Assembly (NCBI RefSeq): GCF_013359865.1
Contig: NZ_JABMCE010000083.1
Span: 62,001 to 126,000, forward strand
Reading direction: 5' to 3'
Source: Curtobacterium pusillum
GTDB lineage: Bacteria > Actinomycetota > Actinomycetes > Actinomycetales > Microbacteriaceae
DNA: 64,000 bases
The notes under the pieces were generated by a model. That model searched no databases and was not told the DNA's origin. It saw only the letters and a program-made list of their open reading frames with translations. Every line of letters starts with the position of its first letter. Within the stretch, counting starts at the first letter, position 1. The position numbers and the translations under genes are program-made. This document shows, one piece after another, positions 1-8,844 of the stretch.

Positions 1-841
1 CGAGGTTCTCCGCGAGGGACGGGAAGTCGAACCGGCCGTCGTCGCCCGGGCCCGGCGTGTAGAGCGTGGCCCAGGCCGTCGCTCCGGCTCGCTCTGCCGC
101 TGCCGTTCCCGCGCGGAGCATCTCCAGGTTCTCCGCAGGGGTCCAAGCGGTCATGCAGAACCCGTCCTGCAGGTTCCAGACGTCCACGCCGGCGCCGTTC
201 ATCATCGGGATGAGCCGCTCGATGAACCACACGCCGGACCGGCCGCCCTCGATCGCCCGCGGAATGCACGGCGAGATCATGATCGGGAGCTCCGGTGCGA
301 TCGACTTGAGTCCGGACGTCACCGTGCTGAGGAACGCGGTCTGCTTCGCCTGCACGCGCTGGTCGACGACGCTCTGGAACCCGGGCTCGCTCGGCAGGTA
401 CCAGCCGACGAACCTCCCCTCGAACTGGTCCAGGAGGTCCGTGGCGAGGAGGTGGTCGACGCGCGCATCGTTCTCGAACACCGCGTCCGAGTCCATGGTG
501 TCGGGCTTGTCGAACACGTCCGGTCGTACCGCCAGACCGAGCCAGACGTCGACCTCGTGACGGGCCGCCGAATCGAGGAGGCGCGGGAGGACGGTGTCGA
601 ACGCGCCGAACCCGGTGGACGGCCCCGCCGGGTACGTCGTGCTCGCGGAGCCGTCCTCGTAGATGTGCGCCGTCCACTGCACGATCGCGGTCGTGATGCC
701 GATGTGCCGCTGGTTGGCGAACATCCGGTCGAGCCGTTCGTCGCGCTCGTTGAACACCCGGTACGGGTTGATGTACGTGGCGCCGAACCGTCCCGCGCCC
801 ATCGCGAGGGGATCGGCGCGCTCTCGGCTGTTCTTCGTCAT
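1..841 (-). CDS. DUF4434-like glycosidase-fold protein, 3' end beyond window
   Basis: The reading frame begins with ATG at 841, preceded by a good ribosome binding site (AAAGGGAG), and stays open to the left edge, so at least 280 residues are encoded and the C-terminus is missing. The protein has no signal peptide. It starts with a segment on finding a traveller-like frame (GRFGATYINPY), then alternating strand/helix segments such as VDVWLGLAVRPDVF, FVGWYLPSEPGF and LPIMISPCIP, which is the pattern of DUF4434 proteins, a TIM-barrel family resembling glycoside hydrolases. The conserved YLPSEP segment would place an acidic residue at the end of a strand, as in glycosidase active sites. Substrate is unknown. 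The family call rests on motif memory and is moderately sure. Confidence 0.6.
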   Translation of the reverse strand, partial: MTKNSRERADPLAMGAGRFGATYINPYRVFNERDERLDRMFANQRHIGITTAIVQWTAHIYEDGSASTTYPAGPSTGFGAFDTVLPRLLDSAARHEVDVWLGLAVRPDVFDKPDTMDSDAVFENDARVDHLLATDLLDQFEGRFVGWYLPSEPGFQSVVDQRVQAKQTAFLSTVTSGLKSIAPELPIMISPCIPRAIEGGRSGVWFIERLIPMMNGAGVDVWNLQDGFCMTAWTPAENLEMLRAGTAAAERAGATAWATLYTPGPGDDGRFDFPSLAENL

Positions 842-872
842 GTCGACTCCCTTTCGTCGTCGCCGGTGCGGG

Positions 873-908
873 CCGTCGTGCGGGGCGGTTCCCCGCCCCG
901 CACGACGG
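873..908 (-). terminator. Hairpin downstream of the 913-1548 secreted-protein gene
   Basis: A perfect 16-bp inverted repeat (arms 873-888 and 893-908, loop TTCC) lies between the stop codon at 913 and the start of the next minus-strand gene. No T-run follows, which is normal for terminators in high-GC actinobacteria. It probably ends transcription of the secreted-protein gene and may reduce readthrough into the DUF4434 gene. Confidence 0.65.
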
Positions 909-912
909 ACGG

Positions 913-1548
913 TCACCGCTGGCCGAGAAGCGCCCGCGCGTCGAGGACGATCGCGAGACCGACGGTTCCCACGGCATCCGCTGCCAGCCGGGGGAGGGCG
1001 CCGAACACCGGTGTCGGGACGGCGGACGCGGTGGTGAACGCGATGGTCGCGCCGCCGCCGGAGATCTGACCGTTGCCGCTGTTCGAGAGGTTGAAGCCTC
1101 CCGCGGCGGTGTAGGTCGTCGCGGGCGCGGCGTTCGTCGACACGCGGATCGTCGTGGTGATGTCGACGCCGCTGAGCTTCCCGTTCCCGGCCGCCGGGAC
1201 GGTGAGGGTGCCGGAGCAGCGCATCTGCGTGTCGGCGTTCGACCGGACGCAGTTCGAGAAGAGCGTGGTCCGCCCCTGTCGGACCCCCTCGATGATCTGT
1301 TCGCCCATGACGGTGTCGGAGGTGAACGTCGAGTTCTCCGGGGCCGTCAGGTAGAGCGCGACGCCACCGGACTGGGCTGAACCGTACTGGTTGTAGACGA
1401 CCGCGCCCACCTCGGCGGTCTGTCCGGGCGCCACGGTGTTCGGTTGGTCCGCCGACGGCGTCACGGTGACGGCGGAGGCCGGCGCCGCGAGCGCGATCGT
1501 GACGGCGGCCACGGTGCAGCCGAGTACGGCGAGCATGCGTTTGCGCAT
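913..1548 (-). CDS. Secreted protein of unknown function, 211 aa
   Basis: The product begins with a classical signal peptide: basic MRKR, a hydrophobic core to about residue 22, and an APASA-V cleavage context. The mature part looks like an immunoglobulin-like or DUF11-type beta-sandwich (PSADQPNTVAPGQTAEVGA, then YLTAPENSTFTSD), with two cysteines (CVRSNADTQMRC) that could form a disulfide. There is no LPXTG or membrane anchor, although the C-terminal 35 residues are hydrophobic and Ala-rich. A strong Shine-Dalgarno (AGGGAG) precedes the ATG at 1548. The gene is followed by a hairpin and then the DUF4434 gene, so the two may be related in function, but nothing proves this. I do not recognise a named family. 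Confidence 0.75.
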   Translation of the reverse strand: MRKRMLAVLGCTVAAVTIALAAPASAVTVTPSADQPNTVAPGQTAEVGAVVYNQYGSAQSGGVALYLTAPENSTFTSDTVMGEQIIEGVRQGRTTLFSNCVRSNADTQMRCSGTLTVPAAGNGKLSGVDITTTIRVSTNAAPATTYTAAGGFNLSNSGNGQISGGGATIAFTTASAVPTPVFGALPRLAADAVGTVGLAIVLDARALLGQR

Positions 1549-1657
1549 GGTGTTCTCCCTGGGTTGAGGAAGCGACCACCGTGGTCGCTTGTCCAGTGAG
1601 ATGGGGAGGCGGGGCGATGATGACGTCGGTACCCGTATCCGTTCGGCGTCCGTGCGG

Positions 1658-2506
1658 TCAGACGGCGTCGACGAGGGCCCTCGCGAGCGGGTGCCACTCG
1701 CGGGACGACGGTCCGCTCAGCACGAGCGTCCGTGACAGCCTGCGGGCCATCGGCACCATGACGAGGTCCGGCGGGAGCATCACGCGCCCGAGGGTCGGCA
1801 CGATCGACACGCCCTCGCCCCGCTCGATCATCCCGAACATCGTGCTCATCTCCCGCACCCGGTGGGCGTACCGGAAGGGCTGTCCGTCGAGCTCGTGCAG
1901 CCGCTGGATCTGGTTCTCGCAGCCACCGCCACCGGAGACGAGACCGTCCTCGTGCAGGTCGTCGAGCGTCAGCGCCGGCAGGTCCGCGAGCGGGTGGTCC
2001 CGGCGGACGACGGCGGCCATCTCGTCCTGCGCGACGACGACCCCGCCCGGGGGCATCGGGCTCGGGTCGACGAGCACGGCCGCGTCGACGGTGCCGCCCT
2101 CGAGCCACTCGGGCATCTCGTCGTCGTCGCCCTCGTAGACCTGCACGTCCACGTCCGGCAGCGTGACCGCCCAGAGTTCGCGGAGCCGCGGCAGCAGGCC
2201 CTGGCAGACGGTGGGGACGGCGGCGAGCCGCACGGTGCCGCGCGCCGTGGCGGGCCGGACCACTGCCTCCAGGGCGTCGACGGAGGCGAGCACGCTGCGG
2301 GCGTGGGCGAGCAGACGCTCGCCGAGCGGCGTGGTGACGGCGGAGACGCCGCGCCGGACGACCGGTCCGCCGACCTCGCGCTCCAGGCCGGCGACGGCGT
2401 GGGACACGGCGGACTGTCCGACGCCGAGCCGCGCCGCGGCGTCGGTGAAGGAACCGGCGTCGACCGTGGCGACGAACGCGCGGAGCTGGGGCACCGAGAC
2501 GGTCAT
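1658..2506 (-). CDS. LysR-family transcriptional regulator
   Basis: This 282-residue protein has the usual LysR layout. The N-terminal winged helix-turn-helix covers residues about 4-62 (LRAFVATVDAGSFTDAAARL and QSAVSHAVAGLERE), followed by a long linker helix and a two-lobe periplasmic-binding-like effector domain from about residue 90. The second lobe contains YAHRVREMSTMFGMIERGEG, typical of the family. It is transcribed away from the EamA exporter gene at 2577, with 70 bp between the two starts that contain an inverted repeat. The natural reading is that this regulator controls the exporter and itself. The inducer cannot be told from sequence. Confidence 0.92.
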   Translation of the reverse strand: MTVSVPQLRAFVATVDAGSFTDAAARLGVGQSAVSHAVAGLEREVGGPVVRRGVSAVTTPLGERLLAHARSVLASVDALEAVVRPATARGTVRLAAVPTVCQGLLPRLRELWAVTLPDVDVQVYEGDDDEMPEWLEGGTVDAAVLVDPSPMPPGGVVVAQDEMAAVVRRDHPLADLPALTLDDLHEDGLVSGGGGCENQIQRLHELDGQPFRYAHRVREMSTMFGMIERGEGVSIVPTLGRVMLPPDLVMVPMARRLSRTLVLSGPSSREWHPLARALVDAV

Positions 2507-2532
2507 GCGTCTTCCTCATCCGGCCATGAGCG

Positions 2533-2551
2533 GCATGCGTTTGCCGCATGC
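2533..2551. promoter_or_regulatory. Probable LysR operator between regulator and exporter
   Basis: A perfect 7-bp inverted repeat (GCATGCG, 5-bp spacer, CGCATGC) sits in the 70-bp divergent intergenic region. LysR regulators typically bind interrupted dyads of this size close to their own start. The site lies 26 bp upstream of the exporter ATG and 27 bp upstream of the regulator ATG, so binding could affect both promoters. Confidence 0.55.
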
Positions 2552-2576
2552 GCCGTGGGTGTCGACACTAGGCCAC

Positions 2577-3482
2577 ATGAACGCGATCCTCTACCTCCTC
2601 GTGGCACTGACCTGGGGCTCGAGCTTCCTGTTCGCGAAGATCGGGCTCGACGGGCTCGCACCGCAGCAGGTCGCGACGGTGCGCACGGTCCTCGGAGCCG
2701 TCACGCTCGTGCTGGTCCTGCTCGCGACCCGCCGGCGCTGGCCCCGGCAACCTCGGGTGTGGGGTCACCTGCTCGTCGTGTCCGTGTTCCTCAACGCGGT
2801 GCCGTCATCGCTCATGGCGTGGGCGGAGCAGACGGTGCCGTCCGGCCTCGCGAGCATCTACAACGCGACGACGCCGATCATGACGATGGCCGCCCTCGCC
2901 GTGCTCGTGCCGTCCGAACGGCTCCGCGGCCGGCAGGTCGTCGGGATCGTGCTCGGCATCGTCGGCGTGCTCGTCCTGGTGGGGCCGTGGGACGTGCTCG
3001 GGGACCCGGCGGTGCTGGCGAGCGTGCCGGGACAGGTCGCGCTCATCGGGATGACCGCGTGCTACGGCATCGGACTCGCCTACCTGCGGCGCGTGGCGGT
3101 CGGCAGTGCGTACGACCCGGTCACGCTCGCGACGGTGCAGCTCACGCTCGCTTCCGGGCTGCTCCTGCTCGTCGCGCCCGTCGTCGCCACCGGGCCGGTG
3201 CAGTTGGACTGGAGGATCGTGGGGGCGATGGTCGCACTCGGTTGCGTCGGTACGGGGCTGGCCTACGCGTGGAACACGCGGCTGGTGCAGGCGTGGGGTG
3301 CGAGCCGTGCCTCGACGGTCACCTACCTGACCCCCGTGGTCGGGGTGGTGCTCGGCGTGCTGGTCCTCGGGGAGCACGTGCGGTGGAACGAGCCGGTCGG
3401 GGGACTCGTCGTGCTGCTCGGCATCGCGCTCGCGTCGGGTGTGGTCCGCCGCCGCCGTGCACCTGCGATGATGCAGACATGA
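2577..3482 (+). CDS. EamA/DMT-superfamily transporter
   Basis: The start is set at the ATG at 2577 (MNAILYLLVALTWGSSFLFAK) because this is where the family homology begins. No clear ribosome binding site precedes it, so the message may be leaderless. The 301-residue product has about ten hydrophobic segments arranged as two EamA repeats (residues about 5-140 and 150-290). Typical family segments are WGSSFLFAK, AEQTVPSGLASIYNATTPI and the second-repeat counterpart GASRASTVTYLTPVVGVVLG. Members export amino acids, drugs or other small metabolites through the cytoplasmic membrane. The C-terminus is basic (RRRRAP). The divergent LysR gene is the probable regulator. Confidence 0.9.
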   Translation: MNAILYLLVALTWGSSFLFAKIGLDGLAPQQVATVRTVLGAVTLVLVLLATRRRWPRQPRVWGHLLVVSVFLNAVPSSLMAWAEQTVPSGLASIYNATTPIMTMAALAVLVPSERLRGRQVVGIVLGIVGVLVLVGPWDVLGDPAVLASVPGQVALIGMTACYGIGLAYLRRVAVGSAYDPVTLATVQLTLASGLLLLVAPVVATGPVQLDWRIVGAMVALGCVGTGLAYAWNTRLVQAWGASRASTVTYLTPVVGVVLGVLVLGEHVRWNEPVGGLVVLLGIALASGVVRRRRAPAMMQT

Positions 3483-3491
3483 AGCGGCGGC

Positions 3492-4502
3492 TCAGGGCGC
3501 GGGACGCGTCGGCTGCTCCTGCCCGTCGACCGATCGTTCGAGTCGCATCCGGACGAGACTGGCGACGGTCGCGCCGGCGATCGCGGCGACGATCACGGCG
3601 AGGGACATCCACGTGGTGATCTCGGGCGCCCACGACACCGATCGACCGCCGTTGATGAAGGGCACCTCGTTCTCGTGGAGCGCGTGCAGCACGAGCTTGA
3701 CCCCGATGAACGCGAGGATGAGCGCGATGCCGTACTTCAGGTAGACCAGCCGTTCGAGGAGACCGCCGAGCAGGAAGTAGAGCTGCCGGAGTCCCATGAG
3801 CGCGAAGACGTTCGCCGTGAACACGATGAAGGCGCTCTCGGTGATGCCGAAGATCGCGGGGATCGAGTCGAGTGCGAACAGCAGGTCGGTCGTGCCGATC
3901 GAGAGCAGGACGATGAGCATCGGGGTGAGGTGACGGACGCCGTCGTGGGCCGTGCGCAGCTTGATCCCGTCGTAGGTGTCCGTGATGCGGATCCGACGTC
4001 GCAACAGTCGGACGATGAAGGTGTCCTGCTGTTCGGCGGCGTCGTCGTCCTCTCGGAGCTGCTGGATCGCCGTCCAAACCAGCCATGCGCCGAAGACGTA
4101 GAAGATCCAGGAGAAGTCCTCGATCAGCCGGGCTCCGAGCAGGATGAACACTCCTCGCAGGACCAGCGCGATGATGATCCCCATCATCAGGACGGACTGC
4201 TGGATCTGCTTCGGGACCGAGAACCTCGCCATGATGATGACGAAGACGAAGAGGTTGTCGATGCTCAGGCTGTACTCGGTCAGCCACCCGGCGAGGAACT
4301 GGCCGGCCGGCTCTCCTCCGGCGAAGACCAGCGTGGCCAGAGCGAAGAGCAGTGCGAGCCCGACGTAGAGGCTGACCCAGAGCGACGACTCCTTCACCGT
4401 CGGCACGTGCGATCGACGTGCGACGACGAACAGGTCCGCGAGCAGGATCGCGACGAGCGCGACGATCGAGCCGGTTTCGAACACGACCGGAAGCTCGGGC
4501 AT
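3492..4502 (-). CDS. TerC-family integral membrane protein
   Basis: A 336-residue polytopic membrane protein with about nine hydrophobic segments. The family signature is plain: EYSLSIDNLFVFVIIMARF in the first half and the pseudo-symmetric TDLLFALDSIPAIFGIT in the second, each holding the conserved acidic and Asn residues in a membrane helix. A charged cytoplasmic loop (residues about 145-185, with an acidic run EDDDAAEQQ and RRRIRIT) separates the halves. TerC proteins were named for tellurium resistance. Better-studied relatives are Mn2+ exporters (Alx/MeeF/MeeY) that supply metal to exported proteins. Manganese export is therefore the best guess. It converges on the EamA gene with a 9-bp gap. 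Confidence 0.93.
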   Translation of the reverse strand: MPELPVVFETGSIVALVAILLADLFVVARRSHVPTVKESSLWVSLYVGLALLFALATLVFAGGEPAGQFLAGWLTEYSLSIDNLFVFVIIMARFSVPKQIQQSVLMMGIIIALVLRGVFILLGARLIEDFSWIFYVFGAWLVWTAIQQLREDDDAAEQQDTFIVRLLRRRIRITDTYDGIKLRTAHDGVRHLTPMLIVLLSIGTTDLLFALDSIPAIFGITESAFIVFTANVFALMGLRQLYFLLGGLLERLVYLKYGIALILAFIGVKLVLHALHENEVPFINGGRSVSWAPEITTWMSLAVIVAAIAGATVASLVRMRLERSVDGQEQPTRPAP

Positions 4503-4650
4503 GGGTCATCCTCCTCGTGATGGCGTTGTTCCATCATGTCGTCGGCACGGCTCCGACACGAACCGGGGCTGCGACGGCCTGGCGTTCGACGCCGAAGTGC
4601 GTCAGGCTCGGCCCGCACCGTGTCGTGCACGACCGAGGGGAGGGTGCGAG

Positions 4651-4890
4651 ATGAACCGAGTGGCCGCCTGGTACGCGGTGACCGTCGTCACCATCGTGAT
4701 CGTGCTGTTCTGCGCCCTGTACCAGGTGGGGAGTTGTGCCGACGCGGCACGGGGGGATGGGGAGAGCGTCTGCACGTCCGGTCCAGCGGTGGGTGTCCCC
4801 GCTCTCTGGAGCATCGTCGTCGTCGGCGCATCCGTCGTCGCGGTGGCGATCTGGCAGATCATCCGGAACACCAGACGAACACATCGCTGA
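4651..4890 (+). CDS. Small two-TM membrane protein, 79 aa
   Basis: An open frame continues upstream to 4501, but the ATG at 4651 follows a good purine-rich site (GAGGGGAGG) and begins a clear membrane segment. Residues about 5-26 form a first hydrophobic helix, residues 27-47 a short loop with two cysteines (GSCADAARGDGESVC) likely outside the cell and able to form a disulfide, and residues 50-72 a second helix ending in a basic tail (RNTRRTHR). No named family is recognised. It is a single gene between terC and the prenyltransferase gene. Confidence 0.65.
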   Translation: MNRVAAWYAVTVVTIVIVLFCALYQVGSCADAARGDGESVCTSGPAVGVPALWSIVVVGASVVAVAIWQIIRNTRRTHR

Positions 4891-4968
4891 GCGCTCGGGG
4901 CCGCCGAAGGTCCGCTCGCATCGTGGACCGGCGCCGGCGCGCAGCCGCCCCTCCGTACGCTGGCCGGT

Positions 4969-5838
4969 GTGACCGTCACCCGCAGGCCCACGACCCTGCG
5001 CCTGCTGTTCGCCTCGTCGCACCCGGGACCGACGGTGACCGTGGCGGTGCTGGCCGCGGTGATCGCCACCGCCGTCGGGCACCCGGCGTGGCTGGTCGTC
5101 CTCGTGGCGCTGACGGTGGTCGCCGGGCAGCTGTCGATCGGCCTCGCGAACGACTGGATCGACGCCGATCGCGACCGGGCCGTCGGGCGGTCGGACAAAC
5201 CCGTGGCGCAGGGCCTCATCGCTGTCGGGACCGTCCGGACCGCGGCGTTCCTCACCGCTGCCGCCGCGGTGCTGCTCTCGCTGTTCCTCGGCCCGGTCGC
5301 GGCCGTCGCGCACCTCGTGCTGGTCGGCGCCGGATGGGCCTACGACGCCGGCCTCAAGCGGACGGTGTGGTCCGTCGTGCCGTTCGTCGTCGCGTTCGGA
5401 CTCCTGCCCGTCGTCGCCGTCTCGGCCGGGCCGGGCGGGGAGTGGCCGGCAGGATGGGCGATCGCGACGGGAGCGGTGTTCGGCGTCGCGATCCACTGCA
5501 CGAACGTCCTGCCCGACCTGGTCGACGACGCGGCCACCGGGGTTCGCGGGTTCCCGCACCGGCTGGGGCTCCGGCCGTCGGGTGTCGTGGCGTTCGGGGC
5601 GCTCGTCGTCGCGGCGCTGCTCGTGCTCGGCGGGCAGCTGCTCGGCGACGATCCCGTCCGCGGCGTCGGCGTCGTGCTCGCGGTGGTGGGGACCGTCGTG
5701 GTGGTCGTCCTCGCCGTGTCGGGGATCCGGCTGGTGTCGGCCGGACGCGCCTCGCGGACCCTGTTCCGGCTCGTGATGGCGTCGTCGCTGGTCCTGGTCG
5801 TCGAGCTCGGTCTCGCCGGCGCGCGCCTCGTCGCGTGA
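4969..5838 (+). CDS. UbiA-family prenyltransferase
   Basis: A 289-residue integral membrane protein beginning at GTG 4969. It carries the two Asp-rich motifs that bind the Mg-diphosphate of the prenyl donor: NDWIDADRD near residue 61, just before the DKPVAQG segment, and NVLPDLVDDAATG near residue 180. About nine hydrophobic helices surround them. Family members attach isoprenoid chains to aromatic acceptors such as menaquinone or heme precursors. The acceptor here is not identifiable, and the neighbourhood lacks other quinone genes. The gene converges on an FAD monooxygenase gene with only 4 bp between stop codons; an aromatic hydroxylase next to an aromatic prenyltransferase is suggestive but they are not co-transcribed. 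Confidence 0.88.
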   Translation: MTVTRRPTTLRLLFASSHPGPTVTVAVLAAVIATAVGHPAWLVVLVALTVVAGQLSIGLANDWIDADRDRAVGRSDKPVAQGLIAVGTVRTAAFLTAAAAVLLSLFLGPVAAVAHLVLVGAGWAYDAGLKRTVWSVVPFVVAFGLLPVVAVSAGPGGEWPAGWAIATGAVFGVAIHCTNVLPDLVDDAATGVRGFPHRLGLRPSGVVAFGALVVAALLVLGGQLLGDDPVRGVGVVLAVVGTVVVVVLAVSGIRLVSAGRASRTLFRLVMASSLVLVVELGLAGARLVA

Positions 5839-5842
5839 GTCG

Positions 5843-7030
5843 TCAGGCCCAGCGCATCGCGTAGATCCCGGCCAGCCCGTCCGCGGTCGGGAGGGACAGG
5901 GCCGTCCGGAGCAGCGCCTCCCGTCCGATCGTCGTGACCGTGCCCAGCGGGCGGCCGAGCGCCATGTTGACCTCCGCCTGCCGTGCCCCGCGGCGGGCTG
6001 CGGCCTGGCGGCGACGGGCGTACCCGGGCCACGGGCCGGACGTCCCGGAGCGCACCGCGTCGGCGAGGAGCGGCGCGAGCTCGGCGGCGTCCAGCCAGCC
6101 GAGGTTCATGCCCTGCCCGCCGATCGGGCTGATCTCGTGGGCGGCGTCCCCGGCGAGCACCACGCGACCGACGCCGACCCGGTCCGCCGTCCGCCGTCGG
6201 GCGCGGAAGCCGCTGAGCATCGTGCAGGTCGTCGGGTCCGGTGCGACGCCGGTGCGGGCGGCGACGATCGATGCGAGCCGAGCCGCGTCCCCGCCGGCAG
6301 CGCTCGCGGTGCATCCCGTGTGGACGGGGAACCCCTCCTCGTGGACCAGGACGACGTAGCGTCGACGACCGCCGGGGAGGGGGAAGGACTCCACCACGCC
6401 CGCCGGTCCGACGTCGACCAGTGCCGCCGACCGAGCACCCGCGTCCTCGACGTCGGCGAAGTCGCCCATGACGTAGCGGTGCGGGTAGTCCCGTCCCGTC
6501 GTCCCGACGCCGAGCAGGTCGCGGGTGGTGCTGCGTGCGCCGTCCGCGCCGATGACGAACGCGGCCCGGACCGACACCGCCGCTCCGTCGGGTCCCACGC
6601 CCGTCGCGACGACGTGGTCGGGGTGCCGCTCGAGCCCGGTCAGCGTCGTGCCGGTGCGGAGTGCCGTGGGCGACCCCGCGGCGAGGCGCTCGCGCAGGAG
6701 GGTCTCGGTGCGGTGCTGGTCGAGCGTCGCGACGTACGGGTGCGCGGCCGAGGCGCGATCGAAGGTGAGGGCGCCGAGCTCCCGACCGCGGCTCCGCGCC
6801 ACCCCGCTCCGGACCCGGGTCGCCTCGGCGAGCACGGGACCGTCCAGACCGATGGCGGCGAAGGCGTCGAGCGACGGCGGGTGGATGCCGATCGCGCGGG
6901 AACCGGTCGGCGCCGCCGAGCGGCGTTCCCACACGGCCACGTCGATGCCGCGGGTCGCGAGGAGCGCCGCCGCGAAGAGGCCGACGGGTCCGCCGCCGAC
7001 GACGAGGACGTCGACTCGCTCCGTGGTCAC
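5843..7030 (-). CDS. FAD-dependent aromatic-type monooxygenase
   Basis: This 395-residue flavoprotein has the p-hydroxybenzoate hydroxylase fold. The N-terminal Rossmann motif (VLVVGGGPVGLFAAALLATR, residues 9-28) binds the ADP part of FAD. The middle FVIGADGARSTTRDLLG corresponds to the DG motif that contacts FAD and NAD(P)H, and VLAGDAAHEISPIGGQGMN near residue 290 is the GD motif for the flavin ribose. Members use NAD(P)H and O2 to hydroxylate aromatic or polyketide compounds in the cytoplasm. The substrate is unknown. The N-terminus is clear at ATG 7030, and the next gene is divergent. Confidence 0.9.
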   Translation of the reverse strand: MTTERVDVLVVGGGPVGLFAAALLATRGIDVAVWERRSAAPTGSRAIGIHPPSLDAFAAIGLDGPVLAEATRVRSGVARSRGRELGALTFDRASAAHPYVATLDQHRTETLLRERLAAGSPTALRTGTTLTGLERHPDHVVATGVGPDGAAVSVRAAFVIGADGARSTTRDLLGVGTTGRDYPHRYVMGDFADVEDAGARSAALVDVGPAGVVESFPLPGGRRRYVVLVHEEGFPVHTGCTASAAGGDAARLASIVAARTGVAPDPTTCTMLSGFRARRRTADRVGVGRVVLAGDAAHEISPIGGQGMNLGWLDAAELAPLLADAVRSGTSGPWPGYARRRQAAARRGARQAEVNMALGRPLGTVTTIGREALLRTALSLPTADGLAGIYAMRWA

Positions 7031-7150
7031 GGACCGAGCCTACGGACGGCGGCGCGGCCGATCGCGTTCCGCGGACACCATGTCCGCGCCCACATGGACG
7101 CCGGAGTTGTGTCACGGCTGTCCAGATCGCCGACGTTCGGGAGGTACACC

Positions 7151-7849
7151 ATGAGCACACCCAGTGACAGCACGCGGCCGCTGAACGACGACGGCCGCGA
7201 GGACGGCGCCACCGCGGCCGCTCCTCGCACCGGGGACGTGCCCGCGGCCGGCAACGCGGTCCCTGCCGAGCGGGGAGCGACGCAGCGCGAATCAGTCCTC
7301 GACCGCGAGCGCGAGGAGTTCTCCGGGTTCAAGTGGGGCTCGGCGTTCTTCGGATGGCTCACGGCCACCGGCACGGCGATCATCCTCACGGCCGTCCTCA
7401 GCGCGGTCGGTGCCGGCGTCGGCCTCGGCCAGAACGGCGGGAACGTCGACGACGCGGCGAAGGACGTCTCGAAGAACGGCGACGTGATCGGCATCGTCGG
7501 GGCGATCGTGCTCGCGGTGATCCTCCTGGTCGCGTACTTCTGCGGCGGGTACGTCGCGGGACGGATGGCCCGCTTCGCCGGCGCCAAGCAGGGCATCGCC
7601 GTGTGGATCTGGGCCGTCGTCATCGCGATCGTCGTGGCGATCGTCACCGCGGTCGCCGGCGCGCAGTTCAACGTGCTCGGGAACGTCAACAGCTTCCCGC
7701 GCATCCCCGTCGACGAGGGCACCCTGACGCTCACCGGCGTCATCACGGCCATCGTCGTCGCCATCATCAGCCTCGTCGGCGCCGTGCTCGGCGGCCTGGC
7801 GGGCATGCGGTACCACCGCCGGGTCGACCGCGTCGGCCTCGGCCGGTGA
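7151..7849 (+). CDS. Four-TM membrane protein with disordered N-terminus
   Basis: The start is the ATG at 7151. The first 70 residues are polar and Ala/Asp/Arg-rich and probably disordered in the cytoplasm. From about residue 60 (FKWGSAFFGWLTA) four hydrophobic helices follow, with Gly-rich helix packing (AVLSAVGAGVGLG, YFCGGYVAGRMARFAGAKQG). The GGYVAGRMAR segment recurs in actinobacterial membrane proteins that sit beside PRC-barrel proteins. It is 46 bp upstream of the PRC-barrel gene on the same strand and almost surely in one operon with it. A membrane stress role is a reasonable guess, not shown. Confidence 0.75.
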   Translation: MSTPSDSTRPLNDDGREDGATAAAPRTGDVPAAGNAVPAERGATQRESVLDREREEFSGFKWGSAFFGWLTATGTAIILTAVLSAVGAGVGLGQNGGNVDDAAKDVSKNGDVIGIVGAIVLAVILLVAYFCGGYVAGRMARFAGAKQGIAVWIWAVVIAIVVAIVTAVAGAQFNVLGNVNSFPRIPVDEGTLTLTGVITAIVVAIISLVGAVLGGLAGMRYHRRVDRVGLGR

Positions 7850-7895
7850 GCCCGAGCTCCACCACGTACACACCAGCACCACGAAGGGAAAGCAC

Positions 7896-8732
7896 ATGAT
7901 CGACAACACGAACGTGAACAGCGTCTTCGATGCGAAGGTCGTCGACCCGAACGGCGAGAAGGTCGGGACCGTCAAGCAGGTCTACGTCGACAACACGGAC
8001 GGCCGGCCGCTCTTCGCGAGCGTCGCCACGGGCCTCTTCGGCACCTCGGAGTCGTTCGTCCCGCTCGAGGGCGCGGACGTCACGGGTGACGAACTCCGGG
8101 TCCGGTACGACAAGGCCACCATCAAGGACGCTCCCCGGATCGACGCGGACGGCGAACTCGCGGACGACGAGCAGGACCGCCTGTTCGACCACTACGGGCT
8201 GGGCTCCGGCATCACCACGGGAACCGACCAGGGCACGCGGACCGGGACGGACGACTTCGTCGCCGGCGCGGGCTCCACGACCACCAGCACCGACGACAGC
8301 GGAATCGGGACGGACGGCGTCCGCGGCGCCGGGCACGACGTGTCCGGCGAGGACACCGACGACGCGATGACGCGTTCGGAGCAACGTCTCAACGTCGGCA
8401 CGCAGAACGTCCAGAGCGGCCGGGCGCGGCTCCGGAAGCACATCGTCACGGAGCAGCAGAACGTGACGGTGCCGGTGCAGCACGAGGAACTGCGCGTCGA
8501 GAGCGAGCCGATCACGGACGCGAACGTCGATGCCGCCACCGACGGCCCCGAGCTGTCCGAGGAGGAGCACGCGGTCACCCTCAACGAGGAACGCGTCGTC
8601 GTCGACAAGGAGACGGTCCCGGTCGAGCGGGTCCGCGTCGGCAAGGAGACCGTCACCGATCAGGAGCAGGTCTCCGAGGAGGTCGCACACGAGGAGATCG
8701 ACCTCGACGAGGACGGTCGTACCCGGCGCTGA
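7896..8732 (+). CDS. PRC-barrel and DUF2382 (YsnF/AvaK) stress protein
   Basis: The 278-residue product has two domains. Residues about 8-85 form a PRC-barrel (FDAKVVDPNGEKVGTVKQVY, then ESFVPLEGADVTGDELRVRY). After a Gly/Thr/Asp-rich linker (residues 105-155), residues 158-272 form a DUF2382 domain with its repeated beta pattern: QRLNVGTQNVQSGRARLRKH, RVVVDKETVPVERVRVGKE. DUF2382 proteins such as YsnF accumulate under general stress in Gram-positive bacteria. The translation start is preceded by GAAGGGAAAGCACATG, the same leader found before the SDR gene at 10844. The gene ends at a strong hairpin. Confidence 0.9.
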   Translation: MIDNTNVNSVFDAKVVDPNGEKVGTVKQVYVDNTDGRPLFASVATGLFGTSESFVPLEGADVTGDELRVRYDKATIKDAPRIDADGELADDEQDRLFDHYGLGSGITTGTDQGTRTGTDDFVAGAGSTTTSTDDSGIGTDGVRGAGHDVSGEDTDDAMTRSEQRLNVGTQNVQSGRARLRKHIVTEQQNVTVPVQHEELRVESEPITDANVDAATDGPELSEEEHAVTLNEERVVVDKETVPVERVRVGKETVTDQEQVSEEVAHEEIDLDEDGRTRR

Positions 8733-8742
8733 CACGCCGGAG

Positions 8743-8790
8743 GACGGACGGGAGGCTCGTGGCGGCACCGCCACGAGCCTCCCGTCCGTC
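8743..8790. terminator. Bidirectional hairpin terminator, variant of the GGAGGCGCGG repeat
   Basis: A perfect 22-bp inverted repeat (8743-8764 and 8769-8790, loop GCAC) begins 11 bp after the PRC-barrel stop codon and lies between convergent genes. Its outer half (GACGGACGGGAGGC) is identical to the outer part of the repeat family found at 11767, 39201 and elsewhere, while the inner part differs. It probably terminates transcription from both sides. Confidence 0.7.
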
Positions 8791-8844
8791 GCAGGTCCGG
8801 CCCGGGGCCCGTCAGGTGGGAGCCCGACCGTGGGCCCGGTACCG